64,000 bases of DNA from Streptomyces pinistramenti. GTDB taxonomy: Bacteria; Actinomycetota; Actinomycetes; Streptomycetales; Streptomycetaceae. The notes below the pieces were generated by a model. The model saw only the letters and a list, made by a program, of their open reading frames with translations, had not been told where the DNA came from and made no database searches. Made by a program: the position numbers and the translations under genes. Location: positions 1 through 64,000 of the forward strand of contig NZ_JAJCXB010000009.1 in the NCBI RefSeq assembly GCF_020564935.1, written 5' to 3'. Positions 43,207 to 55,502 of this stretch are shown here, one piece after another. Position 1 is the first letter of the stretch. Each line of letters starts with the position of its first letter.

Positions 43207-44517
43207 TCAGCCCCGCCACTCCCGCGGCCGCAGTGGCAGCCCTGACGTGCCCGACTCCGGCGTACGCACCGCGAGCACCTGGTTGATCCCTATGCGGTTG
43301 CGCTCGAAGGACAGCGCGGACGCGGCCATGTAGAGCCGCCACACTCTGGCCCGCCCCGGAGTCGTCAGCTTCACCGCCTCGCTCCAGTGCTCCTCCAGAT
43401 TGGCGACCCAGCGGCGCAGCGTCAGCGCGTAGTGCTCGCGCAGCACCTCGACGTCCCGCACCTCGAATCCGGCGTCCTCCAGGGCCCCCGCGGTCCCGCC
43501 GATCGGGGCCAGCTCGCCGTCGGGGAAGACGTACCGGTCGATGAACTCGTCGACGTGGTAGGCGTCTTCGTCCTCCAGCGGCCGCCGGGCGATCTGGTGG
43601 TTGAGCAGCCGGCCGCCCGGCTTCAGCAGGGCGTACAGGGCGCTCGCGTACTCGGCGTAGAGCGCCCGCCCGACGTGTTCGGCCATCCCGATCGAGGAGA
43701 TCGCGTCGAACGGCTCGTCGTGGATCTCGCGGTAGTCCTGCACCCGGATCTCGATACGGTCGGCGAGCCCGGCGTCCGCGATGCGCTTGCGCCCGTAGGC
43801 GGCCTGCTCCTCGGAGAGGGTGATGCCGACCGCGCGCACGCCGTACTCGCGGGCTGCGTGCAGCACCATCGAGCCCCAGCCGCAGCCCACGTCCAGCAGC
43901 CGCTGGCCTTCCTTGAGGCCGAGCTTGCGGCAGATCAGGTCGAGCTTGTCCCGCTGGGCGTCCTCCAGGGAACCGTCCGGAGTGTCCCAGTAGGCGCAGG
44001 AGTAGACCATCGACGGGCCGAGCACCAGCTCGTAGAAGTCGTTGCCGACGTCGTAGTGGTGGCTGATGGCTTCCTTGTCGCGCAGCAGGGTGTGCAGCGG
44101 GCCGCGGCGGCGCCTGGCCTCCTCGGCGGGCGGCGCGGGCGGGACCGGGGCGCCCGCGAGGGTGACCAACTCCTTGACCGCGGCCCGGATCTCGGGGCGG
44201 GCCAGGGCGCGCAGCAGCGGCGCGCGCTGCGGGGCGGGGGCCGCGGTGCCGCGCTCCCAGATCAGCCCGGCCAGCAGGTCGAGGGCCTCGTAGAGGTCAC
44301 CTTCCACGTCGATGTCGCCGGCCACCCAGGCGCGGGCCAGGCCCAGCTCGCCCGGTTTGAACAGCAGGCGGCGCAGCGCCCTGCGATTGCGGAAGACGAG
44401 CGCGGGGGCGCCCGGAGGGCCGGACTCGCTGCGGTCCCAGGCGCGAATGCGGACCGGGAGCGGTGTTCCCAGCACCTCCTCGGCGAGCTTGGTGAGCCGT
44501 CCAGCGGCGTCGGCCAT
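43207..44517 (-). CDS. Cyclopropane-fatty-acyl-phospholipid synthase-like methyltransferase
   Basis: A 436-aa protein. A lipid-binding N-terminal region (about 1-130) is followed by the CFAS methyltransferase core: ISHHYDVGNDFYELVLGPSMVYSCAYW, the SAM motif LLDVGCGWGSMVLHAA, GITLSEEQ, and SSIGMAEHVG. GGAGG stands eight bases before the ATG. It would methylenate or methylate unsaturated membrane lipids. The residues matching the bicarbonate site (Cys, His, Glu, Tyr) are not all checked. Confidence 0.9.
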   Translation of the reverse strand: MADAAGRLTKLAEEVLGTPLPVRIRAWDRSESGPPGAPALVFRNRRALRRLLFKPGELGLARAWVAGDIDVEGDLYEALDLLAGLIWERGTAAPAPQRAPLLRALARPEIRAAVKELVTLAGAPVPPAPPAEEARRRRGPLHTLLRDKEAISHHYDVGNDFYELVLGPSMVYSCAYWDTPDGSLEDAQRDKLDLICRKLGLKEGQRLLDVGCGWGSMVLHAAREYGVRAVGITLSEEQAAYGRKRIADAGLADRIEIRVQDYREIHDEPFDAISSIGMAEHVGRALYAEYASALYALLKPGGRLLNHQIARRPLEDEDAYHVDEFIDRYVFPDGELAPIGGTAGALEDAGFEVRDVEVLREHYALTLRRWVANLEEHWSEAVKLTTPGRARVWRLYMAASALSFERNRIGINQVLAVRTPESGTSGLPLRPREWRG

Positions 44518-44649
44518 GTCGCACACCTCCGTGTTGACGTGGGGCAAACAAGTTTCACCCACCACGTAAACGCCAATTGGGCGCCGAATTAGTCCCGTTC
44601 ATGCGTAAGGGAACAGCAAAAGGCACGGCGGCCGCTACGGCGCACACGC

Positions 44650-44687
44650 CGAAGGGCGCCCGCCCCACGGATGGCGGACGCCCTTCG
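44650..44687 (-). terminator. Terminator after the NADH dehydrogenase gene
   Basis: A 9-bp outer stem (44650-44658 with 44679-44687) continues into a 5-bp inner stem with a one-base bulge. It lies 28 bases beyond the NDH-2 stop. Confidence 0.75.
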
Positions 44688-44715
44688 GGCTGGTCGGATG
44701 ACCCCGACCGAGGTG

Positions 44716-46098
44716 TCAGGAAGCCTTGGCCTTCGGCTTGTCGGCCGCGGCCGCGGGCTTCGGCGCCGGCTTCGCCGCCTCGTAGAACTCCTCGCGGGGG
44801 TTCTGCATGGCGCTGAGCGAGACGACCTCGCGCTTGAGGAACATCGCGAGGGTCCAGTCGGCGAAGACCCGGATCTTGCGGTTGAACGTCGGCATGGCCA
44901 TGCCGTGGTACGCGCGGTGCATGTACCAGGCGAGCCGGCCCTTGAGCTTGATCTTGGTCTTGCCCAGGACGATCATCGCGACGCCCTTGTGCAGGCCGAG
45001 ACCGGCGACCGCACCCTTGTTGGCGTGGCTGTATTCCTTCTGCGGGAAGCCGCGCATGCCGGACACGACGTTGTCGCCGAGGACCTTGGCCTGACGCAGC
45101 GCGTGCTGGGCGTTCGGCGGGCACCAGGCGTTCTCGTTGCCCGCCTTGCGGCCGACCATGTCCGGGACCTGGGCGTTGTCGCCTGCGGCCCAGATGTAGT
45201 CGGTGCCCTGCACCTGGAGGGTGGCGCCGGTGTCCACGTGACCGCGCGGGCCCAGCGGCAGACCGAAGCGGGAGAGCGCCGGGTTCGGCTTGACACCCGC
45301 GGTCCACACGAGGGTGTTGGAGTCGACCTCAAGGCCGTTGTTCAGCACGACGTGACCGTCGACGCAGGAGTCCATGCCGGTCTTGAGGTAGACCTCGACG
45401 CCACGGCCCTCAAGGTGCTCCTTGCCGTAGGCGCCGAGCTTCGGGCCCACCTCGGGGAGGATCTTGTCGGCGACATCGACCAGCAGGAAGCGCATGTCTT
45501 CGCGCTTGACGTTGTTGTAGTACTTGGCGGCATCGCGCGCCATGTCCTCGACCTCGCCGACGGTCTCCGCACCCGCGAAGCCGCCGCCGACGAACACGAA
45601 GGTCAGCGCCTTGCGGCGGACCTCTTCGTCGGTCGTGGAGTCAGCCTTGTCCAGCTGCTCCAGAACGTGGTTGCGCAGGCCGATGGCCTCTTCCACGCCC
45701 TTCATGCCGATGCCGTTCTCGGCCAGGCCGGGGATCGGGAAGGTACGGGAGACCGCGCCCATCGCGATGACCAGGTAGTCGAAGGGCAGCTCGTACGCCT
45801 CGCCCACCAGCGGGGCGATCGTGGCGACCTTGCGGTCCTGGTCGATGGTGGTCACCCGGCCGGTGAGCACCTCCGCCTTGGGCAGCACGCGTCGTAGCGG
45901 AACCACGACGTGGCGGGGAGAGATGCTGCCGGCCGCAGCTTCAGGGAGGAAGGGCTGGTACGTCATGTACGAGCGCGGGTCGACGACCGTGACGGTCGCC
46001 TCGCCATACCGCATCTTCTTGAGGATGCGGCGTGCCGCGTACAGGCCTACGTACCCACCGCCTACAACGAGGATCCTGGGACGCTCCGTGGTGCTCAT
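44716..46098 (-). CDS. ndh: Type II NADH:quinone oxidoreductase (NDH-2)
   Basis: A 460-aa single-subunit flavoprotein that passes electrons from NADH to menaquinone without pumping protons. The FAD motif is ILVVGGGYVGLYAA, the NADH motif FVFVGGGFAGAET, and the second FAD block IWAAGDNAQVP; the C-terminal 80 residues give the membrane contact. In S. coelicolor the equivalent gene is, as I recall, a target of the redox regulator Rex; a TTGTGAAC half-site lies 160 bases upstream. Confidence 0.92.
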   Translation of the reverse strand: MSTTERPRILVVGGGYVGLYAARRILKKMRYGEATVTVVDPRSYMTYQPFLPEAAAGSISPRHVVVPLRRVLPKAEVLTGRVTTIDQDRKVATIAPLVGEAYELPFDYLVIAMGAVSRTFPIPGLAENGIGMKGVEEAIGLRNHVLEQLDKADSTTDEEVRRKALTFVFVGGGFAGAETVGEVEDMARDAAKYYNNVKREDMRFLLVDVADKILPEVGPKLGAYGKEHLEGRGVEVYLKTGMDSCVDGHVVLNNGLEVDSNTLVWTAGVKPNPALSRFGLPLGPRGHVDTGATLQVQGTDYIWAAGDNAQVPDMVGRKAGNENAWCPPNAQHALRQAKVLGDNVVSGMRGFPQKEYSHANKGAVAGLGLHKGVAMIVLGKTKIKLKGRLAWYMHRAYHGMAMPTFNRKIRVFADWTLAMFLKREVVSLSAMQNPREEFYEAAKPAPKPAAAADKPKAKAS

Positions 46099-46545
46099 GC
46101 AATCGAGTATCCACCCCTGCCTGGGGGGTCGCTCGTGAGCCCCTTCACAAGCACTCGGGGGCTATCTGCTACACTCCGCCACCCCCGTGACGGATGCCAT
46201 AGCGCACCCCGGGAACCACCGGGTGGGGTGAGGCGTTGGATACCCCTGTTGATCAGGGGTTGTGAACGCACGAGCGACTGAACCACACGCCCTGTAAGCG
46301 CGGAAAAGGCCCTCCGGAAGCCGGACATTCCCCGGCTCCAGAGGGCCTAGGACCTTCGAATGAGGGCCCGAGGGCCGCTTTGTTCGGCCATCGGGCACCT
46401 TTTTCATGTGAAGAGTTTCACGAACTTTCTCGGCGACCCCGCACCGCGCACCCTCCAGAGGCCCCGGAAACCCCTCCTCGGCCGCCCGACCGCACCCCGG
46501 CACGCTCAGAAACCGGCGCCCCCGCGGAGGCGCTCCCCGGCCTCT
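46099..46545. promoter_or_regulatory. NDH-2 upstream region and ppx-side hairpin
   Basis: A 447-base gene-free stretch. TTGTGAAC at 46260 and TTCACAA at 46143 match half-sites of the Rex operator, but no full palindrome is present. A hairpin ACCCCTG/CAGGGGT lies at 46241-46260. A two-part stem at 46307-46348 (AGGCCCTC/GAGGGCCT with AGCCGG/CCGGCT inside) probably terminates the Ppx gene. No reading frame is convincing. Confidence 0.5.
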
Positions 46546-47487
46546 TCAGGCGATGCTCCAGGCGATGCCGTCCAGGATGTCGTGCTCGCTGACGACGACC
46601 TCCGTGGCGCCGGTCCGCTCCATGATCGACAGCAGGACGAGGGCGCCCGCGGCGATCACGTCGACCCGGCCGGGATGCATGACCGGGCTCGCCGCGCGCT
46701 CCGCGTGGGTGGAGGCGAGCAGGTCGGCGGTGATCTCCTGGACCTTGGCCAGCGGGATCCGGGCGTGGTGGATGGCCTCGGAGTCGTAGTGGTCAAGGCT
46801 CAGTGCGAGAGCGACGACGGTGGTCACCGAGCCCGCCAGGCCCACCAGCGTCGCCGCTTCGGCCAGCGGCACGGCCTCCTCCGCGTGCTCCAGGGCCGCG
46901 CCGATGTCCGCCCGTATCGCGGCGATCTGCTCGGCGCTCGGCGGGTCGCTGATCTCGCCGTCCCGCAGCAGATGCCGCTCCGTCATCCGGACGCAGCCGA
47001 CGTCCACCGACCGCGCGGCCCGCACGGAGTCCGAGCCGAGCACGAACTCGGTGGAGCCGCCGCCGATGTCCACGACCAGGTACGGCTGCGCAAGATCGGT
47101 GCGGCCGGTCAGCTCCTTGGTGGCGCCGGTGAAGGAGAACTCCGCCTCCTGGTCGCCGGTGATCACCTCGGGCTCGACACCCAGGATGTCCAGCACTCCG
47201 CGGACGAAGTCGTCGCGGTTCTCGGCGTCCCGGGAGGCCGAGGTCGCCACGAACCTGACCTGCTCGGCGCCCAGCCCCTTGATCACCGCCGCGTACTCCC
47301 GGCAGGCCGCGAAGGTGCGCTCCAGCGCCTCGGGCGCCAGCCGCCCGGTGCGGTCCACGCCCTGGCCCAGCCGGACGATCTGCATCCGGCGGTCCAGCTG
47401 CTTCAGTTCACCCGTCGCCGGATCGACGTCGGCGACCAGCAGGCGAATGGAGTTCGTACCGCAGTCGACGGCGGCCACCCGCTTCAT
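46546..47487 (-). CDS. Exopolyphosphatase/guanosine pentaphosphatase, Ppx/GppA family
   Basis: A 313-aa actin-like-fold phosphatase. VAAVDCGTNSIRLLVAD, FVATSASRDAEN, the Gly-rich VVDIGGGSTEFV with the catalytic region, and LVGLAGSVTTVVA follow family order. It would hydrolyse polyphosphate or pppGpp. It starts by ATGA overlap with the DUF501 gene upstream. Confidence 0.92.
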   Translation of the reverse strand: MKRVAAVDCGTNSIRLLVADVDPATGELKQLDRRMQIVRLGQGVDRTGRLAPEALERTFAACREYAAVIKGLGAEQVRFVATSASRDAENRDDFVRGVLDILGVEPEVITGDQEAEFSFTGATKELTGRTDLAQPYLVVDIGGGSTEFVLGSDSVRAARSVDVGCVRMTERHLLRDGEISDPPSAEQIAAIRADIGAALEHAEEAVPLAEAATLVGLAGSVTTVVALALSLDHYDSEAIHHARIPLAKVQEITADLLASTHAERAASPVMHPGRVDVIAAGALVLLSIMERTGATEVVVSEHDILDGIAWSIA

Positions 47488-48032
47488 TCGGCCGCTCCTT
47501 CCGGGGCGCCGGAGTCCTGGCACGGCGAGACGCACGGGCCCTTGCGCCACCACTCCGGCAGCATCGCGATGGCCTCGTCGCCGAGCGGGTTGACACCGGG
47601 GCCGGCCGCCAGCGAGTGGCCGACCAGGACGTGCAGGCACTTGACCCGGTCCGGCATCCCGCCGGCGCTGGGGAAGCCCTGGAGCACCTCGATGGCGTCC
47701 CGCCGCCGGATGTAGTCCTCGTGCGCGGCGCGGTAGGCGGCGGCCAGTTCGGGGTCGGTCGCCAGCCGCTCGGTCATCTCCTTCATCACGCCGTCGGCCT
47801 CCAGCGTGCCGATCGCGGAGGCCGCGCGCGGGCAGGTGAGGTAGTAGAGCGTGGGGAAGGGCGTGCCGTCCTCCAGCCGCGGGGCCGTCTCGACGACGTC
47901 CGGCTGCCCGCAGGGGCAGCGGTGTGCGATGGCCCGCAGGCCGCGCGGCGGGCGGCCCAGCTGTTCCTTGAAGGCGGCGATGTCCGCGGCGGTGGGTTCG
48001 GTGGGCTCGGTCTGGGGCGGGGCGGTGTCCAT
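47484..48032 (-). CDS. DUF501 protein
   Basis: A 182-aa protein. LGRPPRGLRAIAHRCPCGQPDVVETAPRL, PFPTLYYLTCPRA and AGGMPDRVKCLHVLVGHSLAAGPG are the hallmarks of DUF501. The Cys/His pairs suggest metal binding. The ribosome site before the ATG is weak. The order FtsB-like, DUF501, Ppx is widely kept in actinobacteria near eno. Confidence 0.9.
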   Translation of the reverse strand: MDTAPPQTEPTEPTAADIAAFKEQLGRPPRGLRAIAHRCPCGQPDVVETAPRLEDGTPFPTLYYLTCPRAASAIGTLEADGVMKEMTERLATDPELAAAYRAAHEDYIRRRDAIEVLQGFPSAGGMPDRVKCLHVLVGHSLAAGPGVNPLGDEAIAMLPEWWRKGPCVSPCQDSGAPEGAAE

Positions 48033-48142
48033 GTGCGCTTTCGGTGGGATCGGGGTCCGCGGGCGGACGGGGGCCGAGGCGGCACGTGCGCCGCCTGCGG
48101 CGGGGACAGGTCGGGTCGGGGCGGGCGGGACGGTCAGGTCGG

Positions 48143-48658
48143 TCACCTCTTGTCGGCCGAGTCGACGCCGTCCCAGAGATTCTTGTACCAGGGCCGCTCG
48201 GCCGCCCCCGCGCCCCGGCGCCCGGCGCCCGTACCGGCGCCGGTGCCGTCCTGGACGATATAGCCGGTCTCCCCCGGTTTGACGAAGTGCAGGTGCAGCC
48301 TGGCCTGCTGCTCGACGTACGCGGGATCCTGCCAGCGGGCCTTCTCGTCGCGCAGCCGGTCCAGCGTCCGGCCCGCTTCCTGGGCCTTGCGACGCTGGTC
48401 GGCGATGTCCGAACGCTGCGACACGTACTGCCGTATCGGGTAGGCGAGCGCCACGACGAGGGAGCACATCACCAGGGCCAGCAGGGCGGCGCGGCCGGTC
48501 AGCCGGTTGCGGCGGGGCCGGCGGGCGCGGTAGACGCGGGCCGCCGCCTGTTCACCGAGCGCCTTGAGCCGGGTCGCGGTCGAGAACCGGTCCGCGGGCA
48601 CGTCGCCTCCCCTGGATTGCCGTCTTCCCGGAGGTACGGACGTACGCTCCGCGGCCAC
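48143..48658 (-). CDS. FtsB/DivIC-like septum formation initiator
   Basis: A 171-aa bitopic protein: a basic cytoplasmic N-terminus of about 55 residues, one helix (AALLALVMCSLVVALAYPI), then a coiled coil (SDIADQRRKAQEAGRTLDRLRDEKARW), and DPAYVEQQARLHLHFVKPGETGYIV, the conserved block of the family. It would join FtsL and FtsQ in cell division. The GTG at 48658 is used here, but an in-frame GTG at 48601 with GGGAGG four bases upstream is equally possible. Confidence 0.88.
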   Translation of the reverse strand: MAAERTSVPPGRRQSRGGDVPADRFSTATRLKALGEQAAARVYRARRPRRNRLTGRAALLALVMCSLVVALAYPIRQYVSQRSDIADQRRKAQEAGRTLDRLRDEKARWQDPAYVEQQARLHLHFVKPGETGYIVQDGTGAGTGAGRRGAGAAERPWYKNLWDGVDSADKR

Positions 48659-48775
48659 GCTCCGGGCCGGGCCGAGCCGTTCGGAGACAAAGCCGTCCCC
48701 GGCAACGGTACGGGACCGTTGCCGGGGACGCTGCGAGGCGGGACGCCACGCTCGGGCGGATCAGCCCTGCCGTTC

Positions 48776-51530
<2,755 letters not shown>

Positions 51531-51752
51531 CGAAGGGCCCGCTTTGGCGAGCGGTCCTGACCGTAGACATGAACCCCGGTGTGGTTCAAACCCCGTCTTC
51601 TGTACCCAGTTGACCGTCATTGATCACAGAGGGCTCATATTTCCGCAGGTAGGACACGGTATGGATTCAACGGACGGGTCGGACACCGCGGGCACCGACG
51701 AGAGCCATGTCTCACTTTCGCCAAAAGGGGCGAAAGCCGACTAACTACCCGC

Positions 51753-52787
51753 TCAGCGCCCCAGATCGAGACGTTGGCCAGGGTGGATGAGGTCCGCGTC
51801 GGGGCCCACCACGTCCTCGTTGCGCTCGTACAGCGCGGGCCATCCGCCGGGCAGCTCCTGGGCCTCGGCGATGACTGACAGGCTGTCACCCGGGCGCACG
51901 GTGTAGTCGCCGTCGGCCGGCTGCGTACGCTCCCCGCCGCCCCGCGAGGCGTGCCGGCCGGAGGCCCTGCCGTTGTCGCCCGCACCCTCGCCGCCGCGGT
52001 GCTTGCCGGGCGGCAGCGGGTCGGCGCTCCCGTCGCCGGAAGTGCCGGAACCGTCGGAGTCGCCCGCGCCGGGCGCCCGGTGGCCGTCGCCCCCGTCCTT
52101 GGCCTTGCCGTTCTTGCCCTTGCTGTCGCGGCCGTCGCCGGTGCGGCCGGAGTCCGGTGCGCCGGGCCGGGTCGTGGTGTCGGACGAGTCGGCGGGGTCG
52201 TGCGAGCCCGAGGTGTCCGACGGGTCGGATGGGCCCGATGAGTCCGACGGGCCCGATGAAGGCGGCGGGTCGGACGCGGGGGGCGAATCGCGCGAATCAG
52301 TTGAACCGGAAGTATCGGTCGAGTCGGCCGGGTCGTCGGTGTTCCGGCCGTGGCCCGAGGGGGCGGGGGTCGGCGTGCCGGTGCCGCCCGGGTCGATGTC
52401 CGGTGCGCGGCCACCCTGGGAGAGGCCGGCGTCGACGGCGCAGCGGGGCCAGGCGTCGGGGCCGCGGTCGGCCAGGATCTTTTCGGCGACGGCTATCTGC
52501 TGGGCGCGGCTGGCCAGGTCGGGGCGCGGCGCGTACGACAGTCCGCCGTACTCCTGCCACATGTCCTTGGTGAGCTGGAGCCCGCCGTAGAAGCCGTTGC
52601 CCGGGGCGCTGCTCCACACCCCGCCGCTCTCGCACTGGGCGACGCGGTCCCAGGTGGCGGTGTCGGCGGCGTGCGCGGCGCCCGCGCCGAGCAGGGGCAG
52701 GGCGATGCCCGCGCCGGTCACTCCCGCCGTGACAAAGAGGGCCGGTGCCTGACGGGGGCGACGGTGCCGGCCGTTCCCGGAGCGCAT
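51753..52787 (-). CDS. Resuscitation-promoting factor domain protein with long linker and LysM
   Basis: A 344-aa secreted protein. Signal peptide (cleavage about residue 40 after AHA), Rpf domain ([29 protein letters not shown]), a 150-residue Ser/Asp/Pro/Gly-rich linker that probably spans the wall, and a C-terminal LysM (YTVRPGDSLSVIAEAQ to IHPGQRLDLG). It looks like a paralogue of the gene downstream. Its own leader (52788-53075) lacks the riboswitch strings. Confidence 0.92.
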   Translation of the reverse strand: MRSGNGRHRRPRQAPALFVTAGVTGAGIALPLLGAGAAHAADTATWDRVAQCESGGVWSSAPGNGFYGGLQLTKDMWQEYGGLSYAPRPDLASRAQQIAVAEKILADRGPDAWPRCAVDAGLSQGGRAPDIDPGGTGTPTPAPSGHGRNTDDPADSTDTSGSTDSRDSPPASDPPPSSGPSDSSGPSDPSDTSGSHDPADSSDTTTRPGAPDSGRTGDGRDSKGKNGKAKDGGDGHRAPGAGDSDGSGTSGDGSADPLPPGKHRGGEGAGDNGRASGRHASRGGGERTQPADGDYTVRPGDSLSVIAEAQELPGGWPALYERNEDVVGPDADLIHPGQRLDLGR

Positions 52788-53009
52788 GCGGTTGCCTTTC
52801 GAGCGGCGGTTGAGTTGTCGCTCCGGCGGATGCCGGCCGGCCGAGGCTTCGGCGCGGCCGTCCCGCCGGGGCGGTCGAGCGTTGGTTCGGTCGAAAGGTA
52901 GCCGGGCTCACGGGTCGTCACAAGCCGGTGTAGCGGAGATCACGTGTAGGTCACGTAGCTGACGCTCCGTCAAGAACTGGAACGTCAGGGCCCTCATCAG
53001 GCACGTCGT

Positions 53010-53032
53010 CGGGCCGGTAGCGGACCGGCCCG
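53010..53032 (-). terminator. Terminator after the P450 gene
   Basis: A 9-bp perfect stem (53010-53018 with 53024-53032) and 5-base loop, 43 bases beyond the P450 stop. Confidence 0.65.
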
Positions 53033-53075
53033 CGCGGCCGTCACCGGGCCCGCCGCCGGGCGGCGTCGGCCCGCG

Positions 53076-54416
53076 TCACGGTGCCGGGGTGAACTCCACC
53101 GGGAGGGAGCGCAGTCCGCGCATGATGAGCCCGCCGCGCCAGCGCAGCCCGTCGGGTTCAGCCGCGAGCCTGAGGTCCGGCAGCCGGGTCAGCAGCGTGG
53201 CGAGGGCGGCCTGTCCTTCGAGCCTGGCGAGCGGTGCGCCCAGGCAGTAGTGGATGCCGTGCCCGTACCCCAGGTGCGGGTTGTCGCGCCGGGCCAGGTC
53301 GAGGGTGTCCGGCGCGTCGAACCGCTCGGGGTCGCGGTCGGCCGCGGCCAGCACGACCAGTACGGGGTCGCCCTCGGCTATCCGGGCCCCGCCGATGGTC
53401 AGGTCCTCGGTGGCGAACCGCCAGGTCGCCAGCTCCACCGGGCCGTCGTAGCGCAGCAGTTCCTCGATGCCGGTGGCGAGCAGGTCGTGGTCGCCCGACT
53501 CCAGGGCCTTCTGCAGCAGGGCGCGCTGTTCGGGGTGGCGCAGCAGGGCGTAGGTGCCGTTGCCGATGAGGTTGACGGTGGTCTCGAAACCGGCGAAGAG
53601 GAGGATGAACGCCATGGCGGCCACCTCGTTCTCGGTGAGGTGCTCGCCGTGGTCGGAGGCGCGGATCAGGCCGGAGATGAGGTCCTCGCCGGGGGCCGGG
53701 TCGCGGGGCAGTTCGGCGCGCTTGCGGTGGATCAGCTCGGCGAGATAGCCGCGGATCTTCTTCACCGCCTTGGCCACGCCGCCGCGCGGCCCGCCGGCCT
53801 GGCCCGCCTTGGTGTGCCGCAGCATCATCCCGGCCCAGTCGCGGAAGTCGTCCTGGTCCTCGCGCGGTACGCCCAGCAGGTCGCAGATCGCGTAGATGGG
53901 CAGCGGGAAGGCGAACTCGTGGATGAGGTCGGCCTCGCCGCGGGCCGCGAAGGAGTCGATGAGCGTGTCGGTCAGCTCCTGGACCCGGGGGGCGAAGGCG
54001 GCGACCCGGCGCGGGGTGAACGCCTTGGAGACCAGGCGGCGCAGCCGGGTGTGGTCGGGCGGGTCGATGTTGAGGAGGTGGGTCATCAGGTTGGCGCTGC
54101 GCTCGCCGGGGATGCCGACCTTGCCCTTGCCGTGTGCGGCCTCGCTGTGGTGCACGGGGTTCTTGGAGAGCCGGCCGTCGGCGAGCGCCTGCCGGGCGTC
54201 GGCGTACCGCGTCACCAGCCATGCCTCGACGCCGCTGGGCAGCGCGGTCCTGCGCACCGGCGCGTGCTCCCGCAGCCAGGCGTACGCGGGGTACGGGTCG
54301 GCGGCGAACTCCCAGCTGAACAGCTCGGGGGCGGGCGGCGGCGCCGGGGCTGCGGGGCAGCGCGCGGGAGGGCCTGCGGGGGCGGCGTCGGGGGCGGTGT
54401 CGGGCGTGTCGTGCAC
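53076..54416 (-). CDS. Cytochrome P450
   Basis: A 446-aa bacterial class I P450. The I-helix is FILLFAGFETTVNLIGNG, the K-helix ExxR lies in EELLRYDGPVELATWR, and the haem loop is LGYGHGIHYCLGAPLARLE with the thiolate Cys. NIDPPDHTRLRRLVSKAFTPRRV is the typical C-helix block. The start is uncertain; the GTG at 54416 gives a usual length. No ferredoxin gene is adjacent. Substrate unknown. Confidence 0.9.
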   Translation of the reverse strand: MHDTPDTAPDAAPAGPPARCPAAPAPPPAPELFSWEFAADPYPAYAWLREHAPVRRTALPSGVEAWLVTRYADARQALADGRLSKNPVHHSEAAHGKGKVGIPGERSANLMTHLLNIDPPDHTRLRRLVSKAFTPRRVAAFAPRVQELTDTLIDSFAARGEADLIHEFAFPLPIYAICDLLGVPREDQDDFRDWAGMMLRHTKAGQAGGPRGGVAKAVKKIRGYLAELIHRKRAELPRDPAPGEDLISGLIRASDHGEHLTENEVAAMAFILLFAGFETTVNLIGNGTYALLRHPEQRALLQKALESGDHDLLATGIEELLRYDGPVELATWRFATEDLTIGGARIAEGDPVLVVLAAADRDPERFDAPDTLDLARRDNPHLGYGHGIHYCLGAPLARLEGQAALATLLTRLPDLRLAAEPDGLRWRGGLIMRGLRSLPVEFTPAP

Positions 54417-54484
54417 CTTTCGACGGTAACCGCTCCGCCGCCGACCGCCTGCCGCGCGCCCGTCCGGGGCTCGGACCCGGGCTC

Positions 54485-55360
54485 TCAGCCCGGGTCCACC
54501 CCGATCCCCTCCAGGAACGCGGCGGCCGCGGGCGACGGGCCGAGCGCGTGCCACACCACCCGCTCGTTGCGCTGCGGTGCCGGGCGGACGCGGAGGACGT
54601 GCAGCCCGGCCAGCTCGCCCGCGATGCCCTCGGGCACCATGCCGACCCCGAGCCCCGCGCGCACCAGCTTCGCCAGGAGTTCGACGGTGGTCACCTCGAA
54701 GGCCACGTCAGCGCTCAGCCCGGCGGCGCGGAAGGCGTCGTCGCGCTGCCTGCGGGCGGCCGAGCCCGCCGTGAAGTCGACGAAGGTCTCCCGGGCCAGC
54801 CGCGCCAGGCCGGTCCATTCCTGCCTGGCCAGCGGATGGCCCGGCGGCACCACCGCGACCAGCTCGCCGCGCGCCAGTTCCTTCTCCCGCACCCCGGTGA
54901 CCCGCACGCCCGGCGCCAGGCCGACGAAGGCGACGTCCAGGGCGCCCTGCCGGACCTTCTCGATCAGCTCCTCGGTCATCTCCATCCGGAGGCCGACCCG
55001 CACCTGGGGGTAGCGGGTACGGAACGCGCCCAGCTCCTGGGCGAGATCGACGGCCGACACGGTCGAGATCGCCCCGACCGCGAGCCGCCCGCGCACCTCG
55101 CCCGCGACCGCCTCCACCTCGGCGCGGGCCCGCTCGGCTGCCGCCAGGGTCTGCCGGGCGACCGGTACGAACGCCTCACCCGCCGCGGTCAGCCGGACGC
55201 TGCGGCTGGTGCGCTGGAAGAGCCGGGCGCCCAGCTCCTTCTCCAGCCTGGCGATCTGGTGGCTGAGCGCCGACTGCACCACGTGGCAGCGCTCGGCGGC
55301 CCGGGTGAACCCGCCGGTCTCGGCGACCGCGACGACGTACCGCATCTGTTGCAAATCCAT
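54485..55360 (-). CDS. LysR-family transcriptional regulator
   Basis: A 291-aa regulator. MDLQQMRYVVAVAETGGFTR and CHVVQSALSHQIARLEKELGARLFQRTSR form the winged helix; the effector domain follows (VGAISTVSAVDLAQELGAFR onward). I chose 55360 because an upstream ATG (55381) would lie inside the palindrome at 55375. It is divergent from an MFS exporter gene, which it probably controls. Confidence 0.9.
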   Translation of the reverse strand: MDLQQMRYVVAVAETGGFTRAAERCHVVQSALSHQIARLEKELGARLFQRTSRSVRLTAAGEAFVPVARQTLAAAERARAEVEAVAGEVRGRLAVGAISTVSAVDLAQELGAFRTRYPQVRVGLRMEMTEELIEKVRQGALDVAFVGLAPGVRVTGVREKELARGELVAVVPPGHPLARQEWTGLARLARETFVDFTAGSAARRQRDDAFRAAGLSADVAFEVTTVELLAKLVRAGLGVGMVPEGIAGELAGLHVLRVRPAPQRNERVVWHALGPSPAAAAFLEGIGVDPG

Positions 55361-55374
55361 CCGCGGAGGATAGC

Positions 55375-55399
55375 CATCCATCGTGATTCGCGATGGATG
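55375..55399. promoter_or_regulatory. LysR-type operator between regulator and MFS gene
   Basis: CATCCATCG-N7-CGATGGATG is a perfect 9-bp inverted repeat just upstream of the regulator start and about 100 bases before the MFS start. Confidence 0.65.
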
Positions 55400-55502
55400 C
55401 GATGACGATGATGTGTTGGACTCATCGATGCCCGTGCCCGCAGGCTGGGAGAGTCCGCCGCCGGGGAGGCGGCACGCAGAGGATCAACAGGCAGGAGGGG
55501 AC

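Noticed and set aside
46143..46267. Full Rex operator before ndh
   Set aside because: Only separate half-sites are present; the spacing does not give the TTGTGAA-N4-TTCACAA palindrome.
46099..46330. Second tRNA gene upstream of ndh
   Set aside because: Some GC-rich hairpins resemble tRNA arms, but no acceptor stem or T-loop can be assembled.
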